A DNA stretch of 64,000 nucleotides from Myroides sp. NP-2 (GTDB taxonomy: Bacteria > Bacteroidota > Bacteroidia > Flavobacteriales > Flavobacteriaceae), in NCBI RefSeq assembly GCF_014145665.1, contig NZ_JACHTD010000005.1, positions 1 to 64,000 on the forward strand, in the 5' to 3' direction. Numbering within the stretch: the first letter of the stretch is position 1; every line of letters begins with the position of its first letter. Below the pieces are notes generated by a model, which was not told the DNA's origin, did not search any database, and saw nothing but the letters and a program-made list of their open reading frames with translations. Shown here one piece after another: positions 27,407-36,492 of this stretch. The position numbers and the translations under genes were made by a program.

Positions 27407-29433
27407 TATTCTACTACTTTTACGGTTAAATCATCATTGTATTGTAAGATATATACGCCTTTATTGCGCACTGTTCCCTCTGGGTTTTTGCTGTAAACGA
27501 ATTTGTTTTCAATTTCTGTAGACTTCATTCCAATAGAACCTGCAAATCCATCGCGTTGGAACATACGCAAAATAACGTCTAAGGTAACGTCATACCCGCG
27601 AATAGCAAAGCGATTAGGCATAGTGTTATTCTGTGCTTTGTACGCTCGTGCAAAGGTGGTGTCTAAACTTGTTTCGCTATCTCTAGTAACTGAAGGGAAA
27701 GTATAGTGCAAAGCCACTAGGGTTTCTATTTTAATTTCGCTATAGTCGAAGACCTCACTCTTCTCAAAAGAAGCGACCTGAATATCGAATTTATCTGTTT
27801 TATTTTTCAACTTATCCGTCAGTAAAAGAGCAGATTCAATACTGTTTGAATCCAGGATAAACGCATTGTTCTTTCCAGCGATTAGCGTTTTGTCAATATC
27901 TTTCAACTCTTTTGCGTCAATCACCTTAATATCGGGATAATAGCGCTGCATAAAGCGTTTTGTAGAGGTTTTTTTCTCATCGACAATAACCGTTACTTTG
28001 CTGTTATTGTTGATGAGGTGATCCAAAAGTGCCTGTTTCAACACATCGCCATAAGGCATGGTTTGCACCAATTGAGAAGATGGATTCGCTTTTTCATTCG
28101 ACAAAGGAGAAACCAACACAATATCGCTATTAGGCAATGCTTTTACGGCATCATCTACATTGCTTTGGAAGAATGGACCAATGATTACTTCCGTTTGACT
28201 GAAATCCTCTCCTCTCAGGAGGCGTTGAACATCGGAGCTATTTTTGGTTTCATTGGAATCATACACTTTTACAGTAAGCGGTAATCCCATACTCGCTGCT
28301 TTGTCAATCGCCAATTTTGCGCCTAGATAAAAATCCATCGTCATATTCAAGAAACCATCAGTCTTCATGCGTTCATTTAGATTATCTCCTAGGCGAGCGG
28401 TATTAAAAGGCAATAAAAGCACGAGTTCTTTTGCCGTAGAACGATTCACACTAGCGCTCAAATCGACAAAGGTTCCACTAGGTTCTACATCCCATTTGGT
28501 TGTTGATACAGGCGTAGAAGTAGACGTTAATTCCTTGCCTACTTTTAATTCCATGCCAATTTGCAATCCTGTCTTTCTCAATTCAGGATTCATTTCTACC
28601 AATTCTTCTACCGATAGGTTGTATTCCTTAGCAATGCTGAAAAGCGTTTGCTTCGGCTCAATGACAATGGTTTGATAGGATACACTCGTTGATGTTTCCG
28701 ATGTAGTAGGCTTTGTTTCCGCTGTTGTTGTAGTCGTTGTTGAAGCTGTTGCCTTCCCTGTCGTCGGCACTTTTAGGCGCTGTCCGCTTTTTAGCCCATC
28801 GCTCAATTCTGGATTTAACTCCATAATTTTTTGCACGCTGGTTTGATATTCTACAGCCAGACTGTACAACGTTTGTCGGGGTTCAATTTCAATTTCTTTA
28901 TATCCTACTTTGGCTTTATCTAAAGGAGTATCTGCTTTTGTAGCTGGCAACATCACCGTAACATTGGCTGATTGATCAGTTGCTGCAGTGGTTGCAGAAG
29001 GAGAAACAAAAAGTTGACTTCCCGCTTTTAATCCATTTCGCTCCAATTCGGCATTCCATTGATACAAGTCTTGTACGCTAACGTTGTACAAACGACTGAT
29101 GCCAAATACTGTTTCTTTGGGTTGAACGACATGTGTTTTTCTCTTAGAATCGACAACTTGTTGGGTATTCTTTACCGATGTATCTGTATTAGTAGCAGTT
29201 TTTGCTTGCGTACTACTAACAGGAACACGAATAAAATCACCTTCTTTGATTCCCGTTTTTGCCTCGGGATTCAACCGCAAAATTTCACTAACCGAAATTT
29301 TGTTTTCACGGGCAATTTTGCTAATTGTCTCCCCTTTACTCACGCGATAATTGGTGTAATTTTGCTCTTGAGCGATTGCTATTCCACTGGTAAAAATAAA
29401 CGCTGTTGCAGCTATAACAAGTTTCTTTTTCAT
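27406..29433 (-). CDS. LysM-repeat periplasmic protein with binding-protein-like domain
   Basis: A 675-residue exported protein. After a signal peptide (AATAFIFTSGIAIAQ) come four LysM repeats (about residues 28-70, 100-142, 180-222 and 254-296) such as YRVSKGETISKIARENKIS and VVQPKETVFGISRLYNVS, which bind peptidoglycan. They are joined by Thr/Ser-rich linkers, including a TTTTTT tract. The C-terminal 320 residues (LVLLLPFNTARLGDN onwards) look like a periplasmic ligand-binding fold related to ABC-transporter substrate proteins. This architecture is common in Flavobacteriia and is thought to act at the cell wall; ligand unknown. First gene of the coupled trio with OsmC and DUF3820. Confidence 0.88.
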   Translation of the reverse strand: MKKKLVIAATAFIFTSGIAIAQEQNYTNYRVSKGETISKIARENKISVSEILRLNPEAKTGIKEGDFIRVPVSSTQAKTATNTDTSVKNTQQVVDSKRKTHVVQPKETVFGISRLYNVSVQDLYQWNAELERNGLKAGSQLFVSPSATTAATDQSANVTVMLPATKADTPLDKAKVGYKEIEIEPRQTLYSLAVEYQTSVQKIMELNPELSDGLKSGQRLKVPTTGKATASTTTTTTAETKPTTSETSTSVSYQTIVIEPKQTLFSIAKEYNLSVEELVEMNPELRKTGLQIGMELKVGKELTSTSTPVSTTKWDVEPSGTFVDLSASVNRSTAKELVLLLPFNTARLGDNLNERMKTDGFLNMTMDFYLGAKLAIDKAASMGLPLTVKVYDSNETKNSSDVQRLLRGEDFSQTEVIIGPFFQSNVDDAVKALPNSDIVLVSPLSNEKANPSSQLVQTMPYGDVLKQALLDHLINNNSKVTVIVDEKKTSTKRFMQRYYPDIKVIDAKELKDIDKTLIAGKNNAFILDSNSIESALLLTDKLKNKTDKFDIQVASFEKSEVFDYSEIKIETLVALHYTFPSVTRDSETSLDTTFARAYKAQNNTMPNRFAIRGYDVTLDVILRMFQRDGFAGSIGMKSTEIENKFVYSKNPEGTVRNKGVYILQYNDDLTVKVVE

Positions 29434-29502
29434 CTTAGTAATTTTATAAAAGCGAATAAGTCGCTATACAAATATACAGCGACTTATTTATTTTTCTAAT
29501 TT

Positions 29503-31029
29503 TTATTCCCACTCAATTGTTGCAGGTGGTTTAGAACTGATATCATATACCACTCTATTTACCCCTTTCACTTTGTTGATGATCTTATTTGAAATCTCCA
29601 TCAAGAACTCATACGGTAAGTGTACCCAGTCTGCGGTCATTCCATCTGTAGAAGCTACTGCGCGCAAAGCCACTACTTTTTCATAGGTTCTTTCATCTCC
29701 CATTACTCCTACTGAATTCACAGGCAATAGGATTGCACCTGCTTGCCAAACCGAATTGTATAAGCCGTGTTCTTTTAATCCGTTGATAAAGATTGCGTCT
29801 ACTTCTTGAAGTAAGCTCACTTTTTCTGGAGTGATATCTCCTAAAATACGGATCGCTAAACCAGGACCTGGGAATGGATGACGTCCTAATAACTCCGGAT
29901 CAATACCCAAAGAAGCACCTACGCGACGTACTTCATCTTTGAACAACATACGCAAAGGCTCCACGATTTTCAACTTCATAAAATCAGGTAATCCTCCAAC
30001 GTTGTGGTGTGATTTGATCGTTGCTGAAGGGCCTTTTACTGAAATTGATTCAATTACATCTGGATAGATTGTTCCTTGACCTAAGAAGGTAGCGTCTTTA
30101 ATTAATTTAGACTCATCGTCAAAAACTTCGATAAACACACGCCCAATGGTTTTGCGCTTTGTTTCTGGATCATCTTGACCAGCCAAAGCATCCATAAAAC
30201 GTTGAGAAGCATCCACTCCTTTCACGTTTAATCCCATTCCTTCGTATTGCTTTAATACGTTTGCAAATTCGTTTTTACGCAACAACCCATTGTTTACGAA
30301 AATACAGTGTAAGTTATCTCCAATTGCTTTGCTCAATAAAACAGCTGCAACGGTAGAATCAACACCACCAGAAAGCGCTAAAACTACTTTTTCACTTCCT
30401 ACTTTTGCACGTAAATCAGCAATTGTTTCATCTACAAAAGAAGCAGGTGTAAAATCTTGTTTTACGCCAGCGATGTCTACTAAAAAGTTTTTTAATAATT
30501 GTGCTCCATCCGTTGAATGGTACACTTCTGGGTGAAATTGGATTGCATAGGTTTGCTCCCCTTCAATTTTATAGGCTGCATTGGTCACATCTGCCGTGCT
30601 CGCTAATAAAACAGCATTTGTAGGTAAAGCTTTGATCGTATCACTGTGGCTCATCCATACTTGACTGTTTTGTGGAATATCTTTTAAGAAAGGATCCGCT
30701 GCAATAAAAGCAAGATTCGCTCTTCCATATTCACGCGTATCAGACGGCGCTACTTCTCCTCCAAAGAAATGAGCTAGATACTGAGCACCATAACATACCG
30801 CTAATAAAGGCAATTTACCTTTGATTTGCGTTAAGTCTGGATGCAGCGCTTCTTCTGAACGAACAGAATAAGGACTTCCTGATAAAATTACTGCGTTATA
30901 CGCTGATAAATCCTCGGGTATACCGTTATAAGGTAGGATCTCGCAGAATATATTTAATTCTCGAACCCTTCTCGCAATTAACTGTGTGTATTGCGAACCA
31001 AAATCTAAAATAAGTACATTGTGTTGCAT
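29503..31029 (-). CDS. guaA: GMP synthase (glutamine-hydrolysing)
   Basis: GuaA (508 aa) aminates XMP to GMP. The start at 31029 ([21 protein letters not shown]) matches the usual N-terminus; the frame open to 31140 adds 37 unlikely residues. Glutaminase domain: [17 protein letters not shown] (nucleophile Cys about 78) and [10 protein letters not shown]. Synthetase domain: P-loop [21 protein letters not shown] (about 219-239). The dimerisation domain ends with KPPATIEWE, the canonical C-terminus. A promoter (31033-31061) sits directly before the ATG. Confidence 0.98.
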   Translation of the reverse strand: MQHNVLILDFGSQYTQLIARRVRELNIFCEILPYNGIPEDLSAYNAVILSGSPYSVRSEEALHPDLTQIKGKLPLLAVCYGAQYLAHFFGGEVAPSDTREYGRANLAFIAADPFLKDIPQNSQVWMSHSDTIKALPTNAVLLASTADVTNAAYKIEGEQTYAIQFHPEVYHSTDGAQLLKNFLVDIAGVKQDFTPASFVDETIADLRAKVGSEKVVLALSGGVDSTVAAVLLSKAIGDNLHCIFVNNGLLRKNEFANVLKQYEGMGLNVKGVDASQRFMDALAGQDDPETKRKTIGRVFIEVFDDESKLIKDATFLGQGTIYPDVIESISVKGPSATIKSHHNVGGLPDFMKLKIVEPLRMLFKDEVRRVGASLGIDPELLGRHPFPGPGLAIRILGDITPEKVSLLQEVDAIFINGLKEHGLYNSVWQAGAILLPVNSVGVMGDERTYEKVVALRAVASTDGMTADWVHLPYEFLMEISNKIINKVKGVNRVVYDISSKPPATIEWE

Positions 31030-31032
31030 ATG

Positions 31033-31061
31033 CAAAAATAGATATTTCACACAGACTACAA
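31033..31061 (-). promoter_or_regulatory. guaA promoter
   Basis: On the minus strand: TTG (31061-31059), 18 bases, TATTTTTG (31040-31033), then only three bases before the guaA ATG. The -33/-7 match is good, so the transcript would have little or no leader. Confidence 0.5.
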
Positions 31062-31213
31062 AAAAGTTTTCTCTCATTTTTTTCACTACAATAAAGCCAA
31101 TGCATTCTGCGAATAAAATAGGAAAATTTAATATTTTCACAGTTTACCCTATATAATACCTAAAAAACAATAAAAAAGCATTTTAGGCGGTACAAAATCA
31201 CTTGATCTTTACT

Positions 31214-31221
31214 TATATTTG
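31214..31221 (+). promoter_or_regulatory. -7 promoter element of gltS
   Basis: TATATTTG, a perfect TAnnTTTG, 58 bases before the gltS ATG at 31280. No correctly spaced TTG is seen. Its position inside the longer frame opening at 31202 supports the downstream start. Confidence 0.4.
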
Positions 31222-31279
31222 CGCTATAGGTATACCCGTTATCCCTTGTAACAGAAAGATAAAAATTAAATTTTTCAAT

Positions 31280-32485
31280 ATGGAGTTTGGAATTTACGAG
31301 ACTTTGATGCTAGCTTGTTTGGTCCTTTTACTAGGACATTTTATTGTATCAAAAGTAAAATGGTTACAAAAATACAATATTCCAGAACCCGTAGTTGGTG
31401 GATTCCTTGTCGCACTAATTACTTGGGGTTCGCATTCTTTTTTGCAAATGGATTTTCACTTTAACGAGGCCATTCAGCAAAGCATGATGCTTGTTTTCTT
31501 TTCGTCGATTGGATTGAACGCTGATTTTTCAAAATTACTGCAAGGTGGAAAATCCTTGATTATATTCTTAATTATTGCGGCTTTATTCATTGTATGCCAA
31601 AACTCTCTAGGTGTTATCCTAGCAAAAATACTCAACCTTGATTTGCGCTTTGGCTTGATTGCTGGATCGATTACTTTAACTGGAGGTCATGGAACAGCAG
31701 GTGCTTGGGCAGATGATTTTGCCGTTAGTGGTAATCCGCTGTTAGGGGCTAAAGAAATTGGGATGGCTTGTGCCACATTCGGATTAATTTTCGGAGGTTC
31801 TATTGGAGGTCCACTAGCTTATCGCTTGCTCAAAAAAAACAACTACAAAGAGATTGATCCTGAAACAATTGAAAAACAAGAAGAAGAACAAGATATTACT
31901 AAATCTAAGAACTTCTCTCCTATCAGCTATACAACTATGATGCACACCGTTACAATGGTTGCCATCTGTTTAGTTATAGGACAATGGTTAGCTGATTGGA
32001 ATGGGCAATATGCATTTAAACTTCCAACCTTTGTTTGGTGTCTGTTTGTCGGACTCATTATCCGAAATAGTTTGACTCATATCTTCAAGTACAAAGTACA
32101 CAGCAGAAATATCGATGTTGTAGGAAATACAGGTCTATCCATCTTCCTAGCTTGTGCATTGATGTCGCTAAAGTTGTGGTTAATTGTAGACCTAGCTCTC
32201 CCTATTTTACTGATTCTACTGATTCAAGTCGTCTTGATGCTTTTCTTTGCAGCATATGTCACTTATCGCTGGATGGGTAAAGATTACGATGCGATCGTCC
32301 TGAGTGCTGGACATTGTGGTTTTGGACTGGGAGCTACCGCAACAGCTGTAGCTAATATTCAGGCTGTAACAAATCGATTCGGCCCGTCCTACAAGGCTTT
32401 CTTAATTATTCCGCTAGTAGGTGCTTTCTTTATCGATATCATTAATGCGTTGATTTTAAATGTGTTCTTGACTTTTATATCTTAA
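31280..32485 (+). CDS. gltS: Sodium/glutamate symporter
   Basis: GltS (401 aa) imports glutamate with Na+. About ten helices are visible in two inverted halves. Conserved glycine-rich signatures are present: IPEPVVGGFL near residue 37, the first re-entrant loop GSITLTGGHGTAGAWADDF (about 138-156), and the second-half loop ILSAGHCGFGLGATATAVANI (about 338). The start at 31280 is selected over 31202 because it begins directly before TM1 and follows a -7 box. A 47-residue membrane protein gene follows and may share the transcript. Confidence 0.95.
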   Translation: MEFGIYETLMLACLVLLLGHFIVSKVKWLQKYNIPEPVVGGFLVALITWGSHSFLQMDFHFNEAIQQSMMLVFFSSIGLNADFSKLLQGGKSLIIFLIIAALFIVCQNSLGVILAKILNLDLRFGLIAGSITLTGGHGTAGAWADDFAVSGNPLLGAKEIGMACATFGLIFGGSIGGPLAYRLLKKNNYKEIDPETIEKQEEEQDITKSKNFSPISYTTMMHTVTMVAICLVIGQWLADWNGQYAFKLPTFVWCLFVGLIIRNSLTHIFKYKVHSRNIDVVGNTGLSIFLACALMSLKLWLIVDLALPILLILLIQVVLMLFFAAYVTYRWMGKDYDAIVLSAGHCGFGLGATATAVANIQAVTNRFGPSYKAFLIIPLVGAFFIDIINALILNVFLTFIS

Positions 32486-32609
32486 TTATTGATGTGACGA
32501 TAAGACGATGAGTGATTGAACAAGACCATTTTGCAAACCGAGCAAACATCAATTGAACAAAAGACATATATAAATTAAGTGCAATAAACCGCTCAAAAAA
32601 TAAAAAACT

Positions 32610-32753
32610 ATGATACAACGAATCATCGCTATTATCGTTATTCTATTGGGAATCTATATGATTTTCCTAGGGATTAAAGCAGATATGCAACCTCCTCTTA
32701 TTACGGGAATCGGATTTATTCTTATTGGATTTTTATTATTAACCAAAAAGTAA
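32610..32753 (+). CDS. Small two-helix membrane protein
   Basis: A 47-residue reading frame made almost entirely of two hydrophobic helices (about residues 4-22 and 31-44) joined by a short polar turn (KADMQPPL) and ending in LTKK. Such a composition is unlikely by chance in non-coding DNA. It starts 124 bases after gltS on the same strand and is followed by a strong terminator, so it is probably the last gene of that transcript. Function unknown; it could be a small subunit or stress peptide. Confidence 0.6.
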   Translation: MIQRIIAIIVILLGIYMIFLGIKADMQPPLITGIGFILIGFLLLTKK

Positions 32754-32833
32754 GAAGAGGGTTAATGAGTTTGGAGTGAAAGCAACCTCAAACAAAGCGC
32801 GTGAAAGACATAGGACAAAAAATAACGAACAAA

Positions 32834-32860
32834 AAAACCAACCTCAAAAAGGTTGGTTTT
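32834..32860. terminator. Bidirectional terminator
   Basis: AAAACCAACC (32834-32843) pairs with GGTTGGTTTT (32851-32860), followed by TTTTAG on the plus strand and preceded by AAA. It ends the gltS/small-protein transcript and possibly the transaldolase transcript from the other side. Confidence 0.85.
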
Positions 32861-32902
32861 TTTTAGTTTGTATGTTTGTAAATAAGTTTTGTATTGGAAA
32901 GG

Positions 32903-33559
32903 TTATTGATTACCTTTTGCGTAATCCGCTAAGAATTGAGCTAATCCGTTATCTGTTAAAGGGTGTTTCAACAAACCTAAAATTGCAGATAAAGGTCCAG
33001 TCATTACATCAGCGCCGATTTTCGCACAATTAACAATATGCATCGTATGACGAACTGAAGCAGCTAAAATTTGTGTTTCATATCCGTAGTTGTCATAAAT
33101 TTGGCGAATTTCTTCAATTAGCACTAGCCCATCTGTTGAAATATCATCTAATCTACCAATAAAAGGAGAAACATAAGTAGCACCTGCTTTGGCAGCTAAC
33201 AACGCTTGTCCAGCAGAAAACACTAAAGTAACATTTGTTCTAATACCTTTTGATGAGAAGTATTTACACGCTTTTACTCCTTCTTTCGTCATTGGTAATT
33301 TTACGACGATTTGAGGGTGTAAAGCAGCAAGCTCCTCTCCTTCTTTAATCATTCCCTCGTAGTCAATCGCAATCACCTCAGCGCTCACATCACCTTCTAC
33401 GATATCGCAAATAGCTTTGTAGTGGTTTAAGATGTTTGCTGCACCTGTAATGCCTTCTTTAGCCATTAGCGAAGGATTCGTAGTCACTCCGTCTAATACT
33501 CCTAATGCTTCAGCTTCCTTAATTTGATCTAAGTTAGCCGTGTCAATAAAAAACTTCAT
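32903..33559 (-). CDS. Transaldolase (short TalC/FSA-like form)
   Basis: A 218-residue class I aldolase of the short transaldolase subfamily, acting in the non-oxidative pentose phosphate pathway or as fructose-6-phosphate aldolase. The N-terminus [32 protein letters not shown] is diagnostic, and the Schiff-base lysine lies in [12 protein letters not shown] (about K86). [16 protein letters not shown] and ILAASVRH complete the phosphate-binding pocket. Transaldolase and FSA activities cannot be told apart from these motifs. A TATTTTTG box (33595-33602, minus strand) lies upstream. Confidence 0.93.
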   Translation of the reverse strand: MKFFIDTANLDQIKEAEALGVLDGVTTNPSLMAKEGITGAANILNHYKAICDIVEGDVSAEVIAIDYEGMIKEGEELAALHPQIVVKLPMTKEGVKACKYFSSKGIRTNVTLVFSAGQALLAAKAGATYVSPFIGRLDDISTDGLVLIEEIRQIYDNYGYETQILAASVRHTMHIVNCAKIGADVMTGPLSAILGLLKHPLTDNGLAQFLADYAKGNQ

Positions 33560-33641
33560 AAATTTAAACTTAAAATTCTTGTTATGTTGTGTGTCAAAAA
33601 TACAATATTAATTTGCGTTTACGGCATTCCGTCTCTTTTTT

Positions 33642-34451
33642 TTAGCCTTTAATTTTGTAGTGATTCATCAGGAGTTTTTCATATCGCTTTCCTGGGAGAA
33701 TTTTTTTCAAAAACAGTGAAAATTTCTGCATTGGAGCACCTACGACATAGCGTACTTTGGGTTTAGGGGTTTGAATAATCTTGTAAATTGCTTGTGCCAT
33801 TTCGATAGGATCCCCTCCCTCGTCAACGTGTTCATTCATCATATCCAAGGACATTTTGTAGATTTCTTCATAGGGTGAATTTTCAATTACAGGGGCGTGA
33901 TAACGACCCGCAGCAATATTGGTAGCAAAATCTCCTGGCGCAACATTGGTTACCTCAACCCCAAATGGCTTTACTTCCATACGCAAGGATTCGGTTATTA
34001 GCTCCAAAGCACCTTTTGAAGAAGAATAGTACCCGCGAAACGGCAAGCCCATATAACCCGCAATTGAAGTAACATTGATGATTAAGCCTTTTCTTTGCTT
34101 GCGCATCGTTGGTAAAACAGCTTTTATCACTGCAATTGGGCCAAATACATTGGTTTGAAAGTTATTGACAATTTCTGAAGTAGGCACTTCCTCAATGGCC
34201 CCCGTAATTCCCACACCGGCATTGTTGATCAGAATATCAATACGACCTTCTTTAGCCACCACCGTTTGAATTGCTTGGGCAATACTCGCTTCATCCCTCA
34301 CGTCTAATTGTACCAAGGGAAACACAGAAGCAGCTACTCGCTCTGGATTTCTACTGCTTCCATATACTTTAAATCCTTTTTCATGCAGAAAAGTCCCTAC
34401 TGATTTTCCTATTCCCGATGATCCTCCTGTAATAAAAACTACTTTAGTCAT
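33642..34451 (-). CDS. SDR family oxidoreductase
   Basis: A 269-residue classical short-chain dehydrogenase/reductase. Cofactor motif FITGGSSGIGKSVGTFL (about 6-22), LINNAGVGITG (about 87-97), catalytic Ser in NVTSIAGYMG (about 138) and YYSSSKGAL (Tyr-x-x-x-Lys, about 151-155). The substrate is unknown; the long helix-rich C-terminus suggests a lipid or steroid-like substrate, but this is only inference. A well-spaced promoter is visible at 34471-34500. Confidence 0.92.
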   Translation of the reverse strand: MTKVVFITGGSSGIGKSVGTFLHEKGFKVYGSSRNPERVAASVFPLVQLDVRDEASIAQAIQTVVAKEGRIDILINNAGVGITGAIEEVPTSEIVNNFQTNVFGPIAVIKAVLPTMRKQRKGLIINVTSIAGYMGLPFRGYYSSSKGALELITESLRMEVKPFGVEVTNVAPGDFATNIAAGRYHAPVIENSPYEEIYKMSLDMMNEHVDEGGDPIEMAQAIYKIIQTPKPKVRYVVGAPMQKFSLFLKKILPGKRYEKLLMNHYKIKG

Positions 34452-34470
34452 GTTTTCGCTTTGTTTTCAA

Positions 34471-34500
34471 CAAATATAACACAACTACCAATAAAGACAA
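34471..34500 (-). promoter_or_regulatory. Promoter of the SDR gene
   Basis: On the minus strand: TTG (34500-34498), 19 bases, TATATTTG (34478-34471), 19 bases before the ATG. A full match to the Bacteroidota -33/-7 pattern. Confidence 0.6.
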
Positions 34501-34613
34501 CCGTCCGCCTAGGTTTAAACCGCTAGTGCATTAAAAAACACTGCTGTCTAACAGAAAATTATTAGTATTTTTGGTCCATCTGTACAACTTTTAGTTCTTA
34601 AAATAGACCTCAC

Positions 34614-35639
34614 ATGAAAAGAAAGATAATACTATCAACCATCAGTATAGTTGCTTTGGGTTTACTGCAATGCCAATCTCCACAAGCCTTGGTCAATCAA
34701 GGCCCATCACCTGAAAAAGCGCTGTATTTCAACCGCATTTCTTCTGATTCTATTCAAAAAAGCATGATGGTTTTGACGGCAGATAGTTTAGAAGGCCGCC
34801 GAACGGGAGAGCCGGGTCAAAAGAAAGCAGCCCATTTCCTCGCTCAGTACTATAAACAACTGGGAATTGCCATGCCACCTCAGGCGACGAGTTACTTCCA
34901 ACCTATTCCGGCTTCTTTCATGAGAAATTGGCAAATGCGCTTAAAAGATAGCGAAAATGTATGGGCCTATATCGAAGGCAGCGAAAAACCAGAAGAAGTA
35001 TTGGTCATTTCTGCCCATTTTGATCATATGGGAATACTGTTAAACAAAATATACTACGGGGCTGATGATAACGGTTCTGGGACTTCTGCGGTCATGGAGA
35101 TCGCTCGTGTGTTTCAGTCTTTAGTGCAAGAGGGAATTAGACCAAAACGCTCTGTGTTGTTTTTACATTTAACCGGTGAGGAATTTGGACTATTTGGTTC
35201 TAAATATTACACAGCGAACCCCATACTTCCTCTGAATCAAACGATTGCCAATTTAAATATTGACATGATTGGCAGACGAAGTGAAGAACATCCCACTACA
35301 GCAGACTATATCTTTTTAGTGGGCTCGGACAAGTTGAGTCAGGACCTACACGATATAACAGAAGAGGCGAATAGCGAATCAGTTAACCTTGTTTTAGACT
35401 ACACCTTTAACGATGATAATGATCCTCAACGCATCTATTACCGTTCGGATCACTATAGTTTTGCTCAGCACAATATTCCTGCTGTATTCTTCTATAACGG
35501 GACACATGACGACTATCATTTGCCTTCGGATACATACGACAAAATAGATTTCCCTATTTTGACTAAGAGAACACAATTTATTTTTGAAACCGCTTGGAAA
35601 TTAGTCAATGCAGAACAGCGACCACAACTCAAAAAATAG
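34614..35639 (+). CDS. M28 family zinc aminopeptidase, lipoprotein
   Basis: A 341-residue exported peptidase. The signal peptide ends in a lipobox (VALGLLQC, Cys about 20). The catalytic M28 domain shows VLVISAHFDHMG (metal His and the Asp two residues later), YYGADDNGSGTSAVMEIAR (bridging Asp), LTGEEFGLFGSKYY (Glu-Glu pair), NLNIDMIGR (Asp) and YHLPSDTYDKID (final His). All five zinc-ligand positions are present, so it is probably active on periplasmic peptides. A TATTTTTG box lies at 34566-34573. Its 3' end overlaps the next gene by 32 bases. Confidence 0.92.
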   Translation: MKRKIILSTISIVALGLLQCQSPQALVNQGPSPEKALYFNRISSDSIQKSMMVLTADSLEGRRTGEPGQKKAAHFLAQYYKQLGIAMPPQATSYFQPIPASFMRNWQMRLKDSENVWAYIEGSEKPEEVLVISAHFDHMGILLNKIYYGADDNGSGTSAVMEIARVFQSLVQEGIRPKRSVLFLHLTGEEFGLFGSKYYTANPILPLNQTIANLNIDMIGRRSEEHPTTADYIFLVGSDKLSQDLHDITEEANSESVNLVLDYTFNDDNDPQRIYYRSDHYSFAQHNIPAVFFYNGTHDDYHLPSDTYDKIDFPILTKRTQFIFETAWKLVNAEQRPQLKK

Positions 35640-35928
35640 CAGTAGAATAAAATGGGCAAAGACGATAGATATTACCCTCTTTGCCCTATGTTTTATCAAT
35701 TTATTCTTGTGGATCATGCGAGCGTCTTATGTCACCGGTTCCTATACAGGAGTATGGACCACATGGGTTTACCATCACTTGTACACCCCTATGTACTATG
35801 GACTTTACATCCTACCCATTGCTTTGGGAATCAGTCAGATCAACCGCAAACTAGCGGTAGATTCATTCGCTTTTTTATCGCTTAAGTCACTGGTTATTAC
35901 GTATTTTATTATTTTTATTCTGATTTAA
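35608..35928 (+). CDS. Small three-helix membrane protein
   Basis: A 106-residue hypothetical protein with three hydrophobic helices (about 16-34, 52-70 and 80-102) and a polar N-terminus. It starts 32 bases inside the 3' end of the peptidase gene in another frame, suggesting coupled translation. No family recognised. A later start (M41 or so) would remove one helix and is less likely. Confidence 0.65.
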   Translation: MQNSDHNSKNSSRIKWAKTIDITLFALCFINLFLWIMRASYVTGSYTGVWTTWVYHHLYTPMYYGLYILPIALGISQINRKLAVDSFAFLSLKSLVITYFIIFILI

Positions 35929-35949
35929 AACGCTCAAGCTTAAACAGTA

Positions 35950-36492
35950 CTACTTCGAGATATATCGAGGATCAATATACTCGGTCAACCAAACGCCATT
36001 TGCTGAACAATAGAAGAGCAATCCATCCGCTTGCATTTTTCCTGCAAGTATAGTTAGAACCACTACTTTGCCATGACGAGAGCCAACGGCAATCGCTGGT
36101 TCTTTATCTGCACTAAGGTGTACATGTTGACGATTCATTTTCTTAATTCCTTCTCCTTTGATGGCAGGCAAAAATCGATCTGCTGTTCCATGATACAAAT
36201 ACATGGGGGGAACTTGGGGTGTAAATTCGAGATCTACCGCAATCGAATGACCTTGATTGGCTCGTATTTTAGTACCATCCTCACTTAGGGTATATCTTTT
36301 TTTGTTGTTAGTTTCTACAATTTCATCCAATTCATCCCTTGTAAATACAAGGCGATGTTTGGCACATTTTTGTATCAATTCACCTACATCTGCCCATCCA
36401 TTCGCATCCAATTGAATACCAATTTTACTAGGTTCGTGTCTTAGTATAAGCGATAAGAACTTTCCAATGCTCTTTTTTCTTTCTTCTTTCAT
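35950..36492 (-). CDS. kptA: RNA 2'-phosphotransferase Tpt1/KptA family
   Basis: A 180-residue NAD+-dependent RNA 2'-phosphotransferase that moves an internal 2'-phosphate to NAD+. Motifs: SIGKFLSLILRHEPSKIGIQLDANGWADV (catalytic Arg-His near 18), LYHGTADRFLPAIKGEGI, RQHVHLSADKEPAIAVGSRHGK and FYCSANGVWLTEYI, matching the two-lobe Tpt1 fold. Bacteria with KptA usually lack the fungal-type tRNA splicing that makes the substrate, so its role here is unclear. The ATG abuts the stop of the SMI1/HEAT gene directly (36492/36493), so they are cotranscribed. Confidence 0.93.
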   Translation of the reverse strand: MKEERKKSIGKFLSLILRHEPSKIGIQLDANGWADVGELIQKCAKHRLVFTRDELDEIVETNNKKRYTLSEDGTKIRANQGHSIAVDLEFTPQVPPMYLYHGTADRFLPAIKGEGIKKMNRQHVHLSADKEPAIAVGSRHGKVVVLTILAGKMQADGLLFYCSANGVWLTEYIDPRYISK

